DNA of 64,000 bases, taken from Papaver somniferum (Eukaryota; Streptophyta; Magnoliopsida; Ranunculales; Papaveraceae). The translations under genes and the position numbers were made by a program. The stretch spans positions 141,629,112 to 141,693,111 of the forward strand of contig NC_039359.1 of assembly GCF_003573695.1 (NCBI RefSeq), written 5' to 3'. Within the stretch, counting starts at the first letter, position 1. Every line of letters begins with the position of its first letter. A model generated the notes under the pieces. It ran no database searches and was not told the origin of the DNA. It was given only the letters and a program-made list of their open reading frames with translations. This document shows positions 44,660 to 57,705 of the stretch, piece after piece.

Positions 44660-46380
44660 ATATTATGTCGAGACTCTTTAGCTATCACCACGGTGATACT
44701 ACAGTGTTTTATCATAGCAATAATCAAAATGTTATTATAAGCATGAATTTGCAAATCGTAAAGTGTAGGTTTTGCGGTTATCAATATCATGTGATAATGG
44801 CATTATTTTAGTTGATTGGCTATCACCACAGTGATGTCAAATAACTTTTGGCCATGATCACAATTTTTCTAATGCTTGTAATATTGTTTTTTCTTAAATA
44901 TATTAGAACAAAATTTACCCACAGGAAATTGGAGTTCATGTATTTAAGTAAACATTGACTGATACATTATGGATATGAACTGATTTGAATCTTGAGGGTG
45001 TCTTGTGTTTTCACTTTTCTCCCAATGTTGATGATAATTTCAATTGTACGTATAAAATTATTGTGCTTAAGATTCTTAGGTCATAATTCTTTAGTTATCA
45101 CCACAATGATACTAGAGTGTTTTATCTTAGCAATAATAATAATTTTATTGTAAGCACGAATATGCCAAGCCGTAAAGGCAAGGTTTAGTAGTTATTATGG
45201 CATTATTTTTGAGTTGTTTGGCTATCACCACAGTGATGTCAAATAATTTTTCCAGTCATAATCGTTATCATGTCAAGTGCTTATAATATTATTTTTCTTA
45301 AATGTATTAAAACAACAATTACCCACAGGTATTTTGAGTTCACATATTTAAGATAACATTCAAGTGTACAATATCTGATCATACATTGTGGTAATTAAAT
45401 AATCGCCACATGATTTTACGTTATTTCTTAAAAGTGCATAAACGAAAATTTACATAAATCATATTTTCATGAATATTTTATTATGTTGTCCAAAACTTAT
45501 TGCATCCTCTATGAAATTGAGGTTTTATTTTAATAAATTTCTCCATATTTCTGAAAATGATATTCATTGACTATTTAACACCTTTCATATGAATTCATCC
45601 GTTATTTATCATGATCTTTAAGCTTGTATCATATTTAAATGAGCGATGCATCAAAGAATTTTTCTTCAACGAAATTTCATTATTGAATTATTTTTATAGA
45701 CTTGCTTCATGCTCGATTTTGGTTTAAGAAAAAGTTCATTATGTTCGGATATTTTTCGATTATATAGTGTTGATATTTTTTCACAATTTATGTATGGAAT
45801 GTTTTTGAATAAATGTCTGTGATTGATGTTTTAGGGTTACTCATTATTGTTTATAAGCGACTAAATTTATGATCAGATCAAGTATGTCCATATCATTGAG
45901 TGGGACTGTGCAATATCACAAGAAAAGTTAGTGTGATATTTGCAATTGTACATGTTTTCCGGATAGTTTAGTTATCACCACAGTGATGCTATGCTCTTAT
46001 CTAGTAAGTGTTGTATGTTTTGAGTCCTCTTAGTTTGATTTACCGATTAGAACAATGTTGCTCACAAGTAGTTTTGGTTCACAAATTTAAACAAGCATTA
46101 AGGTTATCTAAATGTTTCATATACATGTGAAATAATAGACACCCACAGGTGACTACAATTCACATTATATTAGGTTTAACATATTTAGAATTATTTGAGT
46201 TTGTTAATACATGATAGGACGAGATTCTCCCACAGGTGATTCTAGTTGTGGTATTAAACAAACATAATGTTGTGTGTATGAGAAGGTAAAATATGTACTA
46301 ATGTTTTTCATGTCTCACATTGTTCCTTGATAAGGTTTTACCCACAGGAGAATCTTATTGAAGGTATGAAACTATTGTAA
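44660..46380. repeat. About 400-bp tandem modules with ATCACCACAGTGAT and ACCCACAGG motifs
   Basis: Inside the copia element a module runs from a TTTAGCTATCACCACGGTGATA block, through a second GGCTATCACCACAGTGATGT block, to TTTACCCACAGG. One copy is at about 44675-44960 and a second at about 45090-45365, period about 400 bp. Fragments follow at 45965-46100 and single CCCACAGG motifs at about 46142, 46232 and 46340. ATCACCACAGTGAT is a near-perfect dyad and may form small hairpins. Confidence 0.65.
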
Positions 46381-49067
46381 GCTTAATTGCCATTTATCTC
46401 TATTACAAATTTCATCTTTTGTTCTTATTAATTGTTGGTTATGATTATTTTGTAGACTTTTAATAGTCCATTTTTTGGAAGATAAAATTGTTTATCACCT
46501 GATGATTTTTTGCATTACTGTGTACATTTATCAATTGCATTATGAATCTCAATCCGTGGATGTTTTCTCGAACATTCATTATTGAAATCGAGAGGCAATT
46601 ATAGAGAAAGTGAAAATCATAAAGTATGATAAAGGTGGTGAATATTGTGAAAGGCATGACAAAACAGGATAATATCCTAAATCTTTTACGTAGTATCTCC
46701 AAAAGTTTGGATTTGTTTCTCAGTACACAAGGCCAAGTTATCCTTGGCATAATGGTGTATAACAAAAGGAAAAATCATACTTTTATGAAAATGGTTAGAA
46801 GTATGATGAATTATGCATAATGACCACATACCAGTGAATGTATGTTCTTTCAACAACTGTGTAATTTAAATAGATTTCCGAGTAAAGCAGTTTCAAAGAC
46901 ACACTTTGCACTAGAATGGCTGGAAACCTAGTTTAAATCACCTTTAAGTTATGGTTGTTCAGTTGGAGGTGAGGGGTTACATTCCAAACGATGAAAATTG
47001 GATTTGGAAACTATTATTGGTTCATTGGTTTTCCTAAATAATCCAACTGGTATTCTTTAACGTTCTAACCGTAGTATGAGACTTATTGAAACCGAAAATA
47101 TAAATTCGTTAATGACGGCATAATCAGTGGGAGTACGTGGATATATATGTTCAAGAAATCATGATAATGATCCCTTTAGTTAAGATTTCTACAGATATAG
47201 TGAATCTTCTCATTATCGGAATGTTAGATAATGAAAGACCACAAATTACTGATCCAATACTCTATAATATAACTATTGACAATAAAGAAATTTTTTGATA
47301 ACAACATGAGCCAGCATTAAGAAGGTATCAACAGAGATTGAAAGAAAGTTATTCATGTTGTTTCAGTGATTTTCTTACAAGAATTTATTACATTTTGATA
47401 TGGAATGGCAAAGACTCGGTTTTCGGTTCACAAATATTATGTGTAATAATTTTGATTAATGGATTGATGCTATGTGAGCAAAAATCATTGGTTGAAAGTC
47501 AAGTCTCGGATATTGTTTAATTGCTCGAAAGACACAAATCAGTTGTATGTAAGTGAGTCTTTTTGACCTAATACGACTGCAATAGCAATTTTAAACCGTA
47601 TAAAGCAAGACTTATTGCCAAAGATTTTACTCTGAAACGATGCATTGATTATAAATAATTTTTTCTCTCGTGTCAAAGAAAGACTTATTCAGAATTATCA
47701 TAGGTTTATTAGTAGCTCAGCATGACCTAAGAGTTATTAAATGTGAAAATAGCCTTTATTAATGATAAATTTTAGTCTACAAATTTTAGAAATCAAAGTA
47801 TGAAATTTAAGAAGCCTCCCATAATGGTATATGAAATTTAACAAAACTATAAATGTTTCAAGTTTTGGATGAAATTATTACAGATTTATGCATATACCTC
47901 AAGATCAGTGGGAGAAATTCATACTCTTGGTCTTGTATGTTAAGACATACTACCTACGAGTAGTGATCTTGACTTTATGCATATCTTTATATTTTTTGAA
48001 ATAAAGGATATCAATGAAGCTTACCATGTGATAGTAATATCATATGGTTTACACAAGCTCTCCTATAAGGCATGTATCAAATATTCAAGGAATTTTGAGA
48101 TAATAACATATTTAACAGATTTTATTTCATGTTGGATAGAAGATATAAATTTAATCTTCATTACGTCTTAATTCTGATATGAAACTTATAACAAGTTGTT
48201 GATATGTTAACTAAATGCCTAAAGAATCGAAGAACAAATTACAAGAAAGCTATCAAGAATTTTGAGATACTATTTTAATTTATGTATTATAATTAGTTAG
48301 CAAACCCAACAAGATTTGATTGGGTTTTCATACTTCAGTTTTTCTGGATGTACGGATTCTATAAAAGAAGAATCCATTAATACTAGTCCCACAATTGAGT
48401 TTGAATATTTATGACTGCGATACTTAGAGACTTAAGGTTTGTCTCCACATTGCTGAAATTTATCTTCTTAGCTTCGCAGCATTAAAGCAAGATATGTATA
48501 CGAAGGGAACAAAACACATGAACCTTGAGTATATATGCGTGAATTAGGAAATTCAGAAACAATAGTTGTTCATTTATCGCTTAAGTACAATTGCATTCGG
48601 AGATGCACTTAATGAATAATTATCTTTTATGACCTCTTAAGAAAATATTAAAATCTCAGGTCTGTGGGAGTAATTGATTGTTTATTGAACTCAGATAATT
48701 TATGTGCTTACTTTTGGACACTTTTTGAGCTCTTATTAATGTTATTCTGAATTATTTTTGTATCCATGTTTAGTATACACTTATGTGAATGGATGAATGT
48801 TAACAGAAATAGTCTTTCGTTTGAAGACATCACTGGACCATTATGATATCCCAATTTAAGTCCTGATTAAGTAAGTTGTTTGTGTTGTGGTACATGGAAG
48901 GGAACATGTTGATAACAAGACAACATGTCACCGCCATGACTCGCATAAGTGATTTGCTTGGTTAAGGTATTATGTTTAAACCATTAAATTTTATTTAGCA
49001 ACTACACGCGCTTATGTTTTCTACGATTAACCATTTATATAAATTATCTAATGGACCAGTGGGAGAA

Positions 49068-49494
49068 TGTAAGAATATTTATATACACAGAAATATTCCA
49101 TTGGGTCATGTAATAATTTTGGTTAATTATAGATTATTGCTAAATTATGGCGGTTACCATTTATGGGATTATTTCCTAATATCTCTTCTTTGATGGATGG
49201 TCGAGATTTAATGGTATAACTAAACCCTAGGAACTTGGTCCTCCTTTTACCTATAAGAGGAACACAATATCCATCGGTATTGGGTTCGGAGAATTGACAA
49301 TTCATAACATAAGAGGTGAAGAAGGAGAAACCATGATCTCCACAAGGTATTATCGTTGCTCCAGGTTGATCGATCACAAACTAAGGATTAACGCTATAAG
49401 GTATTCCATATAAACTAATCTTTGTGTATTTGATTATGTGATTATCATGAAGTTCAACGATCCTAATTAACGATCTATAAAATTAAATCTTATA
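49068..49494 (+). repeat. 3' LTR of the + strand copia element
   Basis: 427 bp, preceded by the polypurine tract; it directly adjoins, with five bases between, the LTR of the next copia element. Confidence 0.85.
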
Positions 49495-49499
49495 TGACA

Positions 49500-51910
49500 T
49501 AGTAGAAATCAAGAAGAGGTATTTTTTATTAACACAAAGCTTAACCAAAACACACAGACAAAGCTGTGTTATATACAGACAAGACAGCATGTAATAGATC
49601 ATACAGGACCAATGAATACAAGACACGTCACTAAGACAGTTGACCAATAGAAATAGTACACATCAAAGCAAATAGACAGCCTGTAAAGTAATGACATGTC
49701 ACACACAAGTGTAACTCAGGTGTTAGGAAGAGATGCTTTCTACTAGCCTCCCTCAAACTGAAATGGAGAAATCACTCTCAGTTTGTCTTTTAAGAAAGCA
49801 ATCGTGGTCCTGCAAGACCTTTAGTGAAGATGTTTTCTAGCTGTCGAACTGTAGAAATGTATGAAATCTTCACTGAGTTGGATTGAACTAATTATATGAT
49901 GAAGTGATAATCAATTGCAAGGTGTTTCATTCGACTGTGCATAACAGGATTAGAAGCAAGTGATATGGAGCTTTTATTGTCACATAGTAACTGTGGAGAT
50001 GCAGGAAGAAATATATGTAAATCTCTAAGAAGCTGACATACCCAAAGAACCTCAGCAGCTGTGGAGGCTAAGCATTTGTATTCAGCCTCTCTGGAGCTTC
50101 TCGAAACAGTGGGTTGTTTCTTGGCAGACCATGAAATGGGATTGTTACCAAAAAATAAACAAAAACCACTTGCAGATCTTCTAGTGTCAGGATCTCCTCC
50201 CCAATCAACATCACAATAACCAGATATAGCAGAAAGACATTTTGTAAAAGGAATGCCATGACCAAGAGTACCTTTTATGTATCTTAAGATATGTTTAGAT
50301 GCAGTGAGATGTAATGTTGTTGGAGAGTGCATAAATTGACATACCTGATTTACAGCGTAAGTAATTTCAGGTCTTGACCGTGTTAGATATTGAAGAGCTC
50401 CAACAAGTGACCTGTAGTCTGTTGGATTTTGAAGAATCTCACCATCTGTAGCACTTAGATTTGCACCAGGAGGACAAGGAGAACTACATGGTTTTGAACC
50501 AACCATATTGCATTTTGAAGTAAATCCAGACTGTATTTAGTTTGATATAGAAATAAAACAGCTTTGCTTCTTTTAACTTCCATTCCTAAGAAGTAGTTGA
50601 GAGAGCCTAAACCTTTGACAGGAAAATAGTTGTTGAAAAAAGAAATAACCTCATCACAGTAAGAAGAAGAATTCCCTATAATAAGTATATCATCCACATA
50701 GACCAGAACAATAGTAATTCTGGATCCTACTTTTTGAACAAACAGAGAAGAATCAGCTAATGATGGTTTGAAGTCTAGCTTAATCAAAACTTCATGTAAT
50801 TTCTCATACCAAGCCCTAGGGGCTTGTTTAAGCCCATACAAAGATTTGTTTAACTTGCACACATTATCTGGATGATCTTTATCCACAAATCCAGGTGGTT
50901 GAACCATATAAACCTCTTCTTGTAAGTCTCCATGCAGAAACGCATTGCTTACATTAATTTGTTTGATATTCCAATCAAAGGTTACTGCCAAAGAAATAAC
51001 TGTGCTAATGGTTGTAGGTTTTACAACTAGACTAAATGTTCCAGTAAAGTCAATCCCTTCCTGTTGATGATAACCCTTAGCCACTAGTCTAGCTTTATAC
51101 TTGTCAATGGATCCATCAGGTTTGTATTTTAACCTAAATACCCATTTACATCCAACTACATTTTGAGAGGGATGTGGTGGTACTTTGGTCCAAGTGTTTG
51201 CATCTTGCAAAGCTTGATGTTCTACAACCATTGAGTTTTTCCACTTTGGACGCTTATTTGTTTGAGTAAAACATGTAGGAACTTGTGGTGTAATATTTGC
51301 TAACAATGTTGTAGGAAGAACATGTTTAGTTGCAAAGAAAGTGTTAGGCTTAAAGATTCCATGTATACCTCTTGTTGTCATAGAATGAGTAGAAGTTACT
51401 GCAGAAGTAATATTTTTAGAAATAGTAGATGATCTAGTAGAAGTATTATCTGCAGACTGTGTAGTAGGTGAAGCAGCAGAAGTAGAAGCAGTGATGGAAG
51501 AATGAATATCATCATCAGAAGTAGTGACAACAGTATCAGGTAAAGAAGGTAAGCATGACTTATAAGGTGAATTAGCTAACAGAGGATAACAATTTTCATT
51601 GAATACTACATGTCTAGAAATGTAGACTCTCCCTATTTTGTAGTCTAAGCACCTATAGCCTTTATGGTTTGCATTGTAGTCCAAAAAGACACAGGAAATA
51701 CTTCTTGGTTGCAATTTATTTGTTGTATAAAGCTTTAACCATGGAAAACACAAACATCCAAAGCTTTTTAAGAAATGATAACCTAGAGATTTTTGAAGTA
51801 ATACCTGATAAGGAGAAGAAGAATTGAGTAGCTTTGCAGGCAACCTGTTAATTATGTAATTTGCAATTTGTAGAGCATCTACCCAATAATGATCAGCTTT
51901 CCATTGATCT
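49500..51910 (-). mobile_element. 5'-truncated Ty1/copia element, minus strand
   Basis: One LTR only: 49500-49745, whose termini are perfect 9-bp inverts, TAGTAGAAA and TTTCTACTA. On the minus strand a polypurine-like TTTGAGGGAGGC precedes it, so this is the 3' LTR. The coding part covers the end of integrase (HYWVDALQIANYIINRLP), RT and RNase H. At about 51910 the coding sequence stops abruptly and host-like sequence begins; gag, protease, most of integrase and the 5' LTR are absent. It looks 5'-deleted rather than inserted as an intact element. Confidence 0.75.
49892..51910 (-). pseudogene. copia reverse transcriptase and RNase H
   Basis: The RT frame has VVGCKWVFRLKYKPDGSIDK, KARLVAKGYHQQEGIDF, NAFLHGDLQEEVYMVQPPGF, LNKSLYGLKQAPRAWYEKLH and the catalytic LVYVDDILIIGNSS. 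In motif A the expected D-V/D-x-x-x-N-A-F-L-H-G reads INVSNAFLHG, so the first catalytic aspartate is asparagine. A frameshift near 50500 separates RT from the RNase H frame (SRPEITYAVNQVCQFMHSPT; GYCDVDWGGDPDTRRSASGF; SRSSREAEYKCLASTAAEVL). An early stop after DYHFII (49892) precedes the usual STVRQLENIFTKGL tail, which is still readable beyond it. Confidence 0.8.
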
Positions 51911-52330
51911 TCATCTTCTCACTCGCTTGCTCTTTTATGTCCGCACTAGCTACTGGTTGTTTGTGAAATTTGCTTACACCATTCGTTGTAATTTATAGAG
52001 GCGCGGTAAGGCAAAATGTTTGGCCTTTAACCGAAAAAGGTATAAGCAGCTCATGTCATGTGAATGGAATTTGAGTTTTTTTTTGTGGTTGTAATTTACC
52101 ACACTTTGCAAGTTGCAATTCATGCATGTGAAATTGCCTCATTCGAAGGTTTCCACATTATGTACCAAAAGTAAGTTAATGCCATTTTTTGGCCAAACAG
52201 TGACGTGGTGGGCATTGCCGCATAATGCTGAATAATTTGATTAATCATAGAGAATCCAAAGCCCTATGAACCATCATTCTCAAGCTAGCTTCCGGCCTCC
52301 TCCTGCACACCTCAAGCTTAGTCTGATCAA
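51911..52330. other. Duplicate of the host segment that the Tat elements invaded
   Basis: It resembles, in order, the left flank of the first Tat element (AAGCAGCTCAYGT...GTGAATGRAATTT), the stretch between the two Tat elements (GCATGTGAAATTRCC; TGAACCATCATTCTCAAGCTAG) and the sequence just before the second (CTTAGT). It therefore represents an older duplicate without either element. No coding sequence is seen. Confidence 0.55.
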
Positions 52331-52495
52331 CTTGAATCAACATCCAAGCGTTATGGTAATTCAAAATTGAATTGAGAAAGCGCACAATGATTTAGTGCAG
52401 AAAGATTGGAGCAGTTAGATTTTAAAAACAAAAAATGGATGATTAATAAATGCGTGGATGCAGATAACAATTTAATTAATAACAATCATTATATT

Positions 52496-55400
52496 TATTA
52501 TAAACGGAAGTTTATTAGGTAGATGTCCATTTTTGTGAGATCCATTATTTGGGCGCCAAGTATTTAAACTCTATAAATAGAGTTCCAAACCTTTGTAAAC
52601 AAATAATGATGAATTTCTCCCTTCTTCTTCTCTTTACTTTGTGTCTCTTTTTCTAGTTTTTCGGTTTGCAAGATGTTATCACGCACGTAACTCTACCGAA
52701 TAAGCGAAAAGAACAAAATACTATTCTCCGTCCGTATGGTGTGATCAAACGGGGATAAACTTTTGATCACATATGCTGATATGGAGTCATTAGGGAGACA
52801 TCTTAATCTTTGTTTTTAAGTTTATTATATACGCTTTTATCGTATAACAAATATGTTAGTTCATGTTTGATATTTCAGAACTAACTTTATTTTTGTCCTT
52901 TCGTAGATCAAATTGTAGCACTCACAGTTAGCTAGGGAGATTTTAATTCTCCAATTCTAGTTAACAGTTTGGTTTGCGTCAAATATGCTTGTGAATGGGA
53001 TTTGTCGTTTGTGCTTACGAAGTCCCATTAGTATATTCATCAATCAAAGGCATGCGAACCAAAAGGTATCAATTAAAAGTGGTGTCTATCAACGGCCACT
53101 CTACATTAAAATCTCAACATAATTTTATGTTTCTTATTTGAGTTTTTCTTTTTCTTTTTGTTTTTGGTTATCGTACACATTAGGGAAATCAATTTTTCTC
53201 TTATAGTTGATTTCCCTTCTCTATATTTTTCATTGAGAAGGAAGCAAATAAATCCATCAAAAAAATGACCTACAATTTCTATTCCTTTAATGAAATTATA
53301 ATTATCAAAATTGGTGTTATCGCATATTTGGTTACCTTTACAGTAACTAATCACGATTCACATGCATGGTTCATAAACCTCCGTCCAATTAAGTTTGGTA
53401 TCTTCGTCCATTCGAAGAAGATCATGTGATTTTTATAATTGGTTTCTATTCTTTTTATTTTTTACAAGAAACCATCTATCAACCACGAAGTGGATTTTCC
53501 CTATGCGATAACTAAGTCGATATTTCTTTTTCTTTTTGTCGATGCAATTTTGGTGTCTCGTATATACCAACTGGTAATTGTTTTCTCCATCAATTATGTT
53601 GAAGGAGACGTTAAAAATTGGCATTCTAAGAAATTTAAGCCAATATTTTTTCGTAGTTTAACGATAGTTTTTTATACAAACCGTTACCAATCATGGTTTT
53701 ATTTTTCTACTAATAAACCATTGATTTTTTTTTAATTTCTTACGGGAAACCATGGATTCCTTAACAAAAAAAATCTCTTTATTTTCTTAAAAAGAATCAT
53801 ATAAGCCAATTAATTTGGTTTTTCCCTATAGATCCTAAAGGGATATATAAAGTATCGTTATTATGATATTAACAATTGCAAACACCAATAGCTGAATTCA
53901 TAAGGGATGTTGTGCGATTTTACTTCTTCCTAACATTAATCTCCTAAATTATGACCGTTCAACTTAATGTTGAAATACGGTAGGACACAAAAGATCAATG
54001 GGTGCGCACCCGGCTTGTTAGCCTATATTATTAGTCCTTGTAGTGACTTATATTGATCTTTGCTTAATTTTCTTTTGATAAGAAAGTGTCCATAACTTCA
54101 ACTAAATTTTTATCTCGTTAGCCATTGAGGTCACGAAGTTATTGGAGATTTGTTTGCATATTTTTAATGCTTTAGGTTTTAGCATATATATTCTTTTTTT
54201 TTTATTTTGCTTTTGTTGCAAAAACAATCCATGGTTGATGCTAAATATGTATGTCTACTAAGACTACAATTTTTTATGTCGAAAGAGATTTCATAATGAG
54301 TATATGTCTCGAATTAATCGGATAATACTTTACGAAACTTGAAGTTTTCGTATATGAGATAAAAAGAAAATTTCCACCATGATCAGGGGGAGGGAATACA
54401 CTACCAGAAGCTTGTGTTAATTAACTTAAAAGTTATATCAATTTCTCTCCCAACATGATCAAATCGAAAACAGGCTGTCAGTATCAATAGGTGTGAAATG
54501 TCTCATTTTGCTTATATATAAGCTTTTGACTCTTGAAAGGAAAATCCAATCAGATATACCAAAAAGTAGCGTTTAAGAATAAGCTACATATACTACTTAA
54601 ATAGAGTTTATTTAAAAAAGATCCACATTCTCATAGTTCATATCTCCTCACTGGAAGATGGGGAGATTATAATGTCCGCGGGCGCTGGTATCAGTATTTC
54701 TGTGAATTTTTCAAGATATGCATATAATTGAGAATTGTGTGGGATCATAGTTAGTTAACATTGTCGAGTATTAATTTACAGTAGCTACTGAAATAATAAA
54801 AGATGGTGTTGTTAACCCCTCTGCAGAGAAATATCGACATATGTGATTGGTTGGCATACAATCCAAGTTAGATTGGATTAATTTCTCGATTGATGCAATT
54901 TTTGATCCAAACTTAACACCTTAGACATGCCAAGCCTATTAATTACAGGTTGGTGTAGTCATATTGCGTCTTTATACGAGAAATTTCTTCGTTGTAAAAA
55001 CGATTTGAGGGTTCTATTTTTTCTCAGACCCTAGGATTGATTCAATAAATTTTTGTTCTCCATGTATGATGCTTTTGGCGTGGTAGTCCTTGAAGGACTC
55101 GTATTGCATTTACACATGAAATATGATTGGGAGCATATTCAAATTTGTTATCCTTGTAAGACTCAAATTATATTATGGCAGCCACCTGACTCGATTATGT
55201 CTGGTTGAACAATCCTCTATATGTTCTTAGAATTTGGATAAATCCAAGAATCCGGATTAATTAGTTGATTCTATCAACTTTATGGGTCTCTTGAGGAGTC
55301 CTTGAAAACACAAAAATCCACGCTTTAGCAGCATAAATTCTATTTTTCTTTCTTTCTTAAATCTGCAGTTAGAATTATGCTAGCTTAAACTCTTCTTTGG

Positions 55401-56471
55401 GATAAAGTTATTATTTTTGATGCTTATCTTTTGTAAACCCATATAGTTGGGTTAGAATCCATATTTACGTCAAAAGTTGTACTCTTTTCCCTTCGTTTCA
55501 GGTTTTGTCCCATGTGATTTTCCTGACGAGGTTTTAATGAGGCAACATCTCATTGCCATTTAATTTTCTTTCAAAATGTTGATGTTTGTGCTCTATTTCC
55601 TTCGTCCAATTTTTTTTTCCCATTGGATTTTACTGGCAAGGATTTAGTGAGGCAATTAAATTCAACATGGTGGTCATCCAAGGGGGAGTTGTATTAATTT
55701 CGATTATTTGGTGGATTCCCACCATTTAGTAGGTCATTTTGTTAGACCACATCAACATAACAATCTCCTATGAGTTTGGATATTATTCTAATCCATATAA
55801 GGTATGATCACAACTTTTGTTCACCTATGCAAGTGTAACTACATATTGGCATTTTGTTGAAGAAATTACATCAACTACTTCTGCAAATCATCTTCGAGAA
55901 ACTAACACAAAAGAATACTTCACCAACTGACAAATTTCACATGAAAGCATTGTTATCTCCAACATTCAAGAAATTCGTTCATCGAAATTGGGAAGTGTCG
56001 ACTCGAAGATTTGCAAGCTAGGATTTAACTGAAGTACTTATCAGGGGAACATCACAGTAAAAGGTATTTTACTGGACTACCACGTTGTTCTCTTTTTCCT
56101 TCGTCAAGGTTTTGTCCCACTGGGTTATTCTTGTCAAGGTTTTAATGAAGCAACTTATGCATGTCCAACTTTGTTCTAAGTTTTCTCATCATTGTATTCT
56201 TTTCCCTTCGATCAGGTTTTGTCCCTTTGGATTTTCCTGACAAGGTTTTAATGAGGCAATTGCTTAGATACAGTGGTCATCTAGGGGGAGTGTTATAAAC
56301 GGAAGTTTATTAGGTAGATGTCCACTTTAGTGAGACCCCATTACTTGGGCGCCAAGTATGTAAACTCTATAAATAGAGTCTCAAACCTTTGTAAACAAAT
56401 AATGATGAATAGAATTTCTCCCTTCTTCTTCTCTTTACTTTGTGTCTCTTTCTCTAGTTTCTCGGTTTACA
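52496..56471 (+). mobile_element. Small-LTR retroelement without coding capacity (4.0 kb)
   Basis: LTRs 52496-52670 and 56291-56471 are about 175-181 bp and share AAACGGAAGTTTATTAGG, the TATA region CTCTATAAATAGAG and the CTTCTTCTTCTCTTTACTTT run. The primer site TGTTATCACGCACG follows the left LTR, and the polypurine tract CTAGGGGGAG precedes TG of the right one. The left LTR has TA in place of TG, and no clean TSD was found. No gag or pol motif is visible in the 3.6-kb interior. Phrases such as CCTGACAAGGTTTTAATGAGGCA near the 3' end are typical of copia elements. Confidence 0.75.
55490..56265 (+). repeat. Four imperfect repeats upstream of the polypurine tract
   Basis: A unit of about 60 bp (CTTCG-T-AGGTTTTGTCCCATTGG followed by TTTTCCTGACAAGG and TTTTAATGAGGCAA) occurs at about 55492, 55598, 56098 and 56208. 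The copies are spaced irregularly. Their role in the element is unknown. Confidence 0.65.
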
Positions 56472-56629
56472 AGAAAAATATAATTTCTACAAAAAGTATA
56501 TTTCTGAGCGCTAAACAAGTTCACATCCAAGGGATAGCTCGACCCTTTAGTCCGTCCAATATTTAGAATTTAGTCCGCTATATTCTCTGTTTATCCCACC
56601 ACAAAATTTTAAAATTTGTAATTAGTCCA

Positions 56630-57320
56630 CGGGGCGTCACCTAATAGGACAAAAAAGGATCACCCATAAGTAATATCAAAAAACCCCTTATCTCAAATAA
56701 CTTTGTAATGACTAAACAGCCCTTATTTAGTTAATTTTAATTTAATTTAATTAGATAAAAATTAAATTAATGAATTTTGTTGTATACTTGGTGAATTCTG
56801 GGACAAAGTTTTTGTGGGAAGAAAAATTGGCTGTAAAATAAACTTCTACGGCTGGAAATAATCCAAATCTAGAGGTAAAATCACTTCTACTGTTGGAAAT
56901 ATTCCAAACCTGGACGTAAAATCACTTCTACGATGGGAATTAAAAGAAAACTGGACATAAAATCAGATTCTACGGTTGGAATTAAAAGGAACCTGGACGT
57001 AAAATGAGCTTCTACGGTTGGAACTAATCCAAACCTGGACGTAAAATTATATGCAAATAAAATTCTACAGTTGGAATTAATCCAAACCTGGACGTAGAAT
57101 CACTTCTAGTTAAGGGTAATCTAGACATTTTGTATGTGTGTTAGGATATCCCATAACCATTTTTTTGGACATTAAGAATCCAAGTGAAGCCTCTCTATTG
57201 GTATGTGACGCCCCAATAATAGCCTTCTTATTCTTACACCCAAACTACAAAAATCATCGAAATCGTTAGTGCTTGAAAAAAAAAATTTAGCCTGCAACCC
57301 CAAATCCCGGCTTCGCACAG
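56630..57320. mobile_element. Inverted, diverged copy of the 811-bp hAT-type element
   Basis: On the minus strand this matches 4370-4975: the GGTGACGCC/GGCGTCACC end, the TATACTTGGTGAATTCTGGG block, and seven or so units of TTCTACGGTTGGAATTAATC plus CAAACCTGGACGTAAAATCA. The termini are less clear than in the first copy; the right one (GGCTTCGCACAG) is changed and no TSD was recognised. It ends at the CTTAGTG host sequence. Confidence 0.65.
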
Positions 57321-57439
57321 CTTAGTGTTATTCGTTGTTGGCAACCAATTCTATGTGGACATCTGAACTGGCTAAAATTTCTGGTTGCTTGCTCCTCATG
57401 AAACATGGGCCTGATGAATGTTCAAGTCCATTGCAACTT

Positions 57440-57705
57440 TAAATGGGGACGAGATCAACTTATGGCTTGAAGTGAAGCATTGGTTTTGATCTTCTCTTCA
57501 TGTTCTTTCGTGCCATCTCTTCTCTAACTCTGGTTGACGCTTCTCACATTGCTCCATTATGGTTGGGAAAAATAAGGCAAGCACTGCATGCATCTTTGTG
57601 CTTTGGCACTTCCCAGTTCCCACTTGGGGGCAGGCTGCAGACAATGCACCTGCAACCTGGCTTATGTGAGGGTGCCTTGTGGTTGTCTGGGTCTTTTTTT
57701 TCTTT
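57440..57705 (-). pseudogene. VAL-type B3 protein fragment, copy 1
   Basis: The minus strand reads KDPDNHKAPSHKPGCRCIVC, then PPSGNWEVPKHKDACSAC. The pattern C-x-C-x2-C...P-P-S-G...K-H-K-x2-C-x2-C is one I know from the cysteine cluster of VAL/HSI2-type B3 transcription repressors (HKPGC-CIVC-QPPSGKGPKHK-TCTC-VC, from memory). Only this exon-sized piece is present, without a B3 domain, so it is a fragment. It is repeated about 635 bp to the right. Confidence 0.45.

Larger units (their letters stand above)
43238..49494 (+). mobile_element. Complete but decayed Ty1/copia retrotransposon
   Basis: Two 427-bp LTRs (43238-43664 and 49068-49494) start TGTAAGAATATTT and end ...TTATA. The primer site TTGGCATTTAGAGC (43665 on) is a mutated TGGTATCAGAGC, and the polypurine tract CCAGTGGGAGAA precedes the right LTR. 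The flanks TAACA (43233-43237) and TGACA (49495-49499) are a TSD with one change. The interior is riddled with stops, but copia order is traceable: integrase at about 46620-46820 (KQDNILNLLRSISKSLDLFL; MVRSMM), RT from about 47530 (YKARLIAKDFT) to 48080 (LVLYV in place of LVLYVDD; then KDINEAYHVI). The 5' part holds tandem repeats (listed). Confidence 0.85.
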
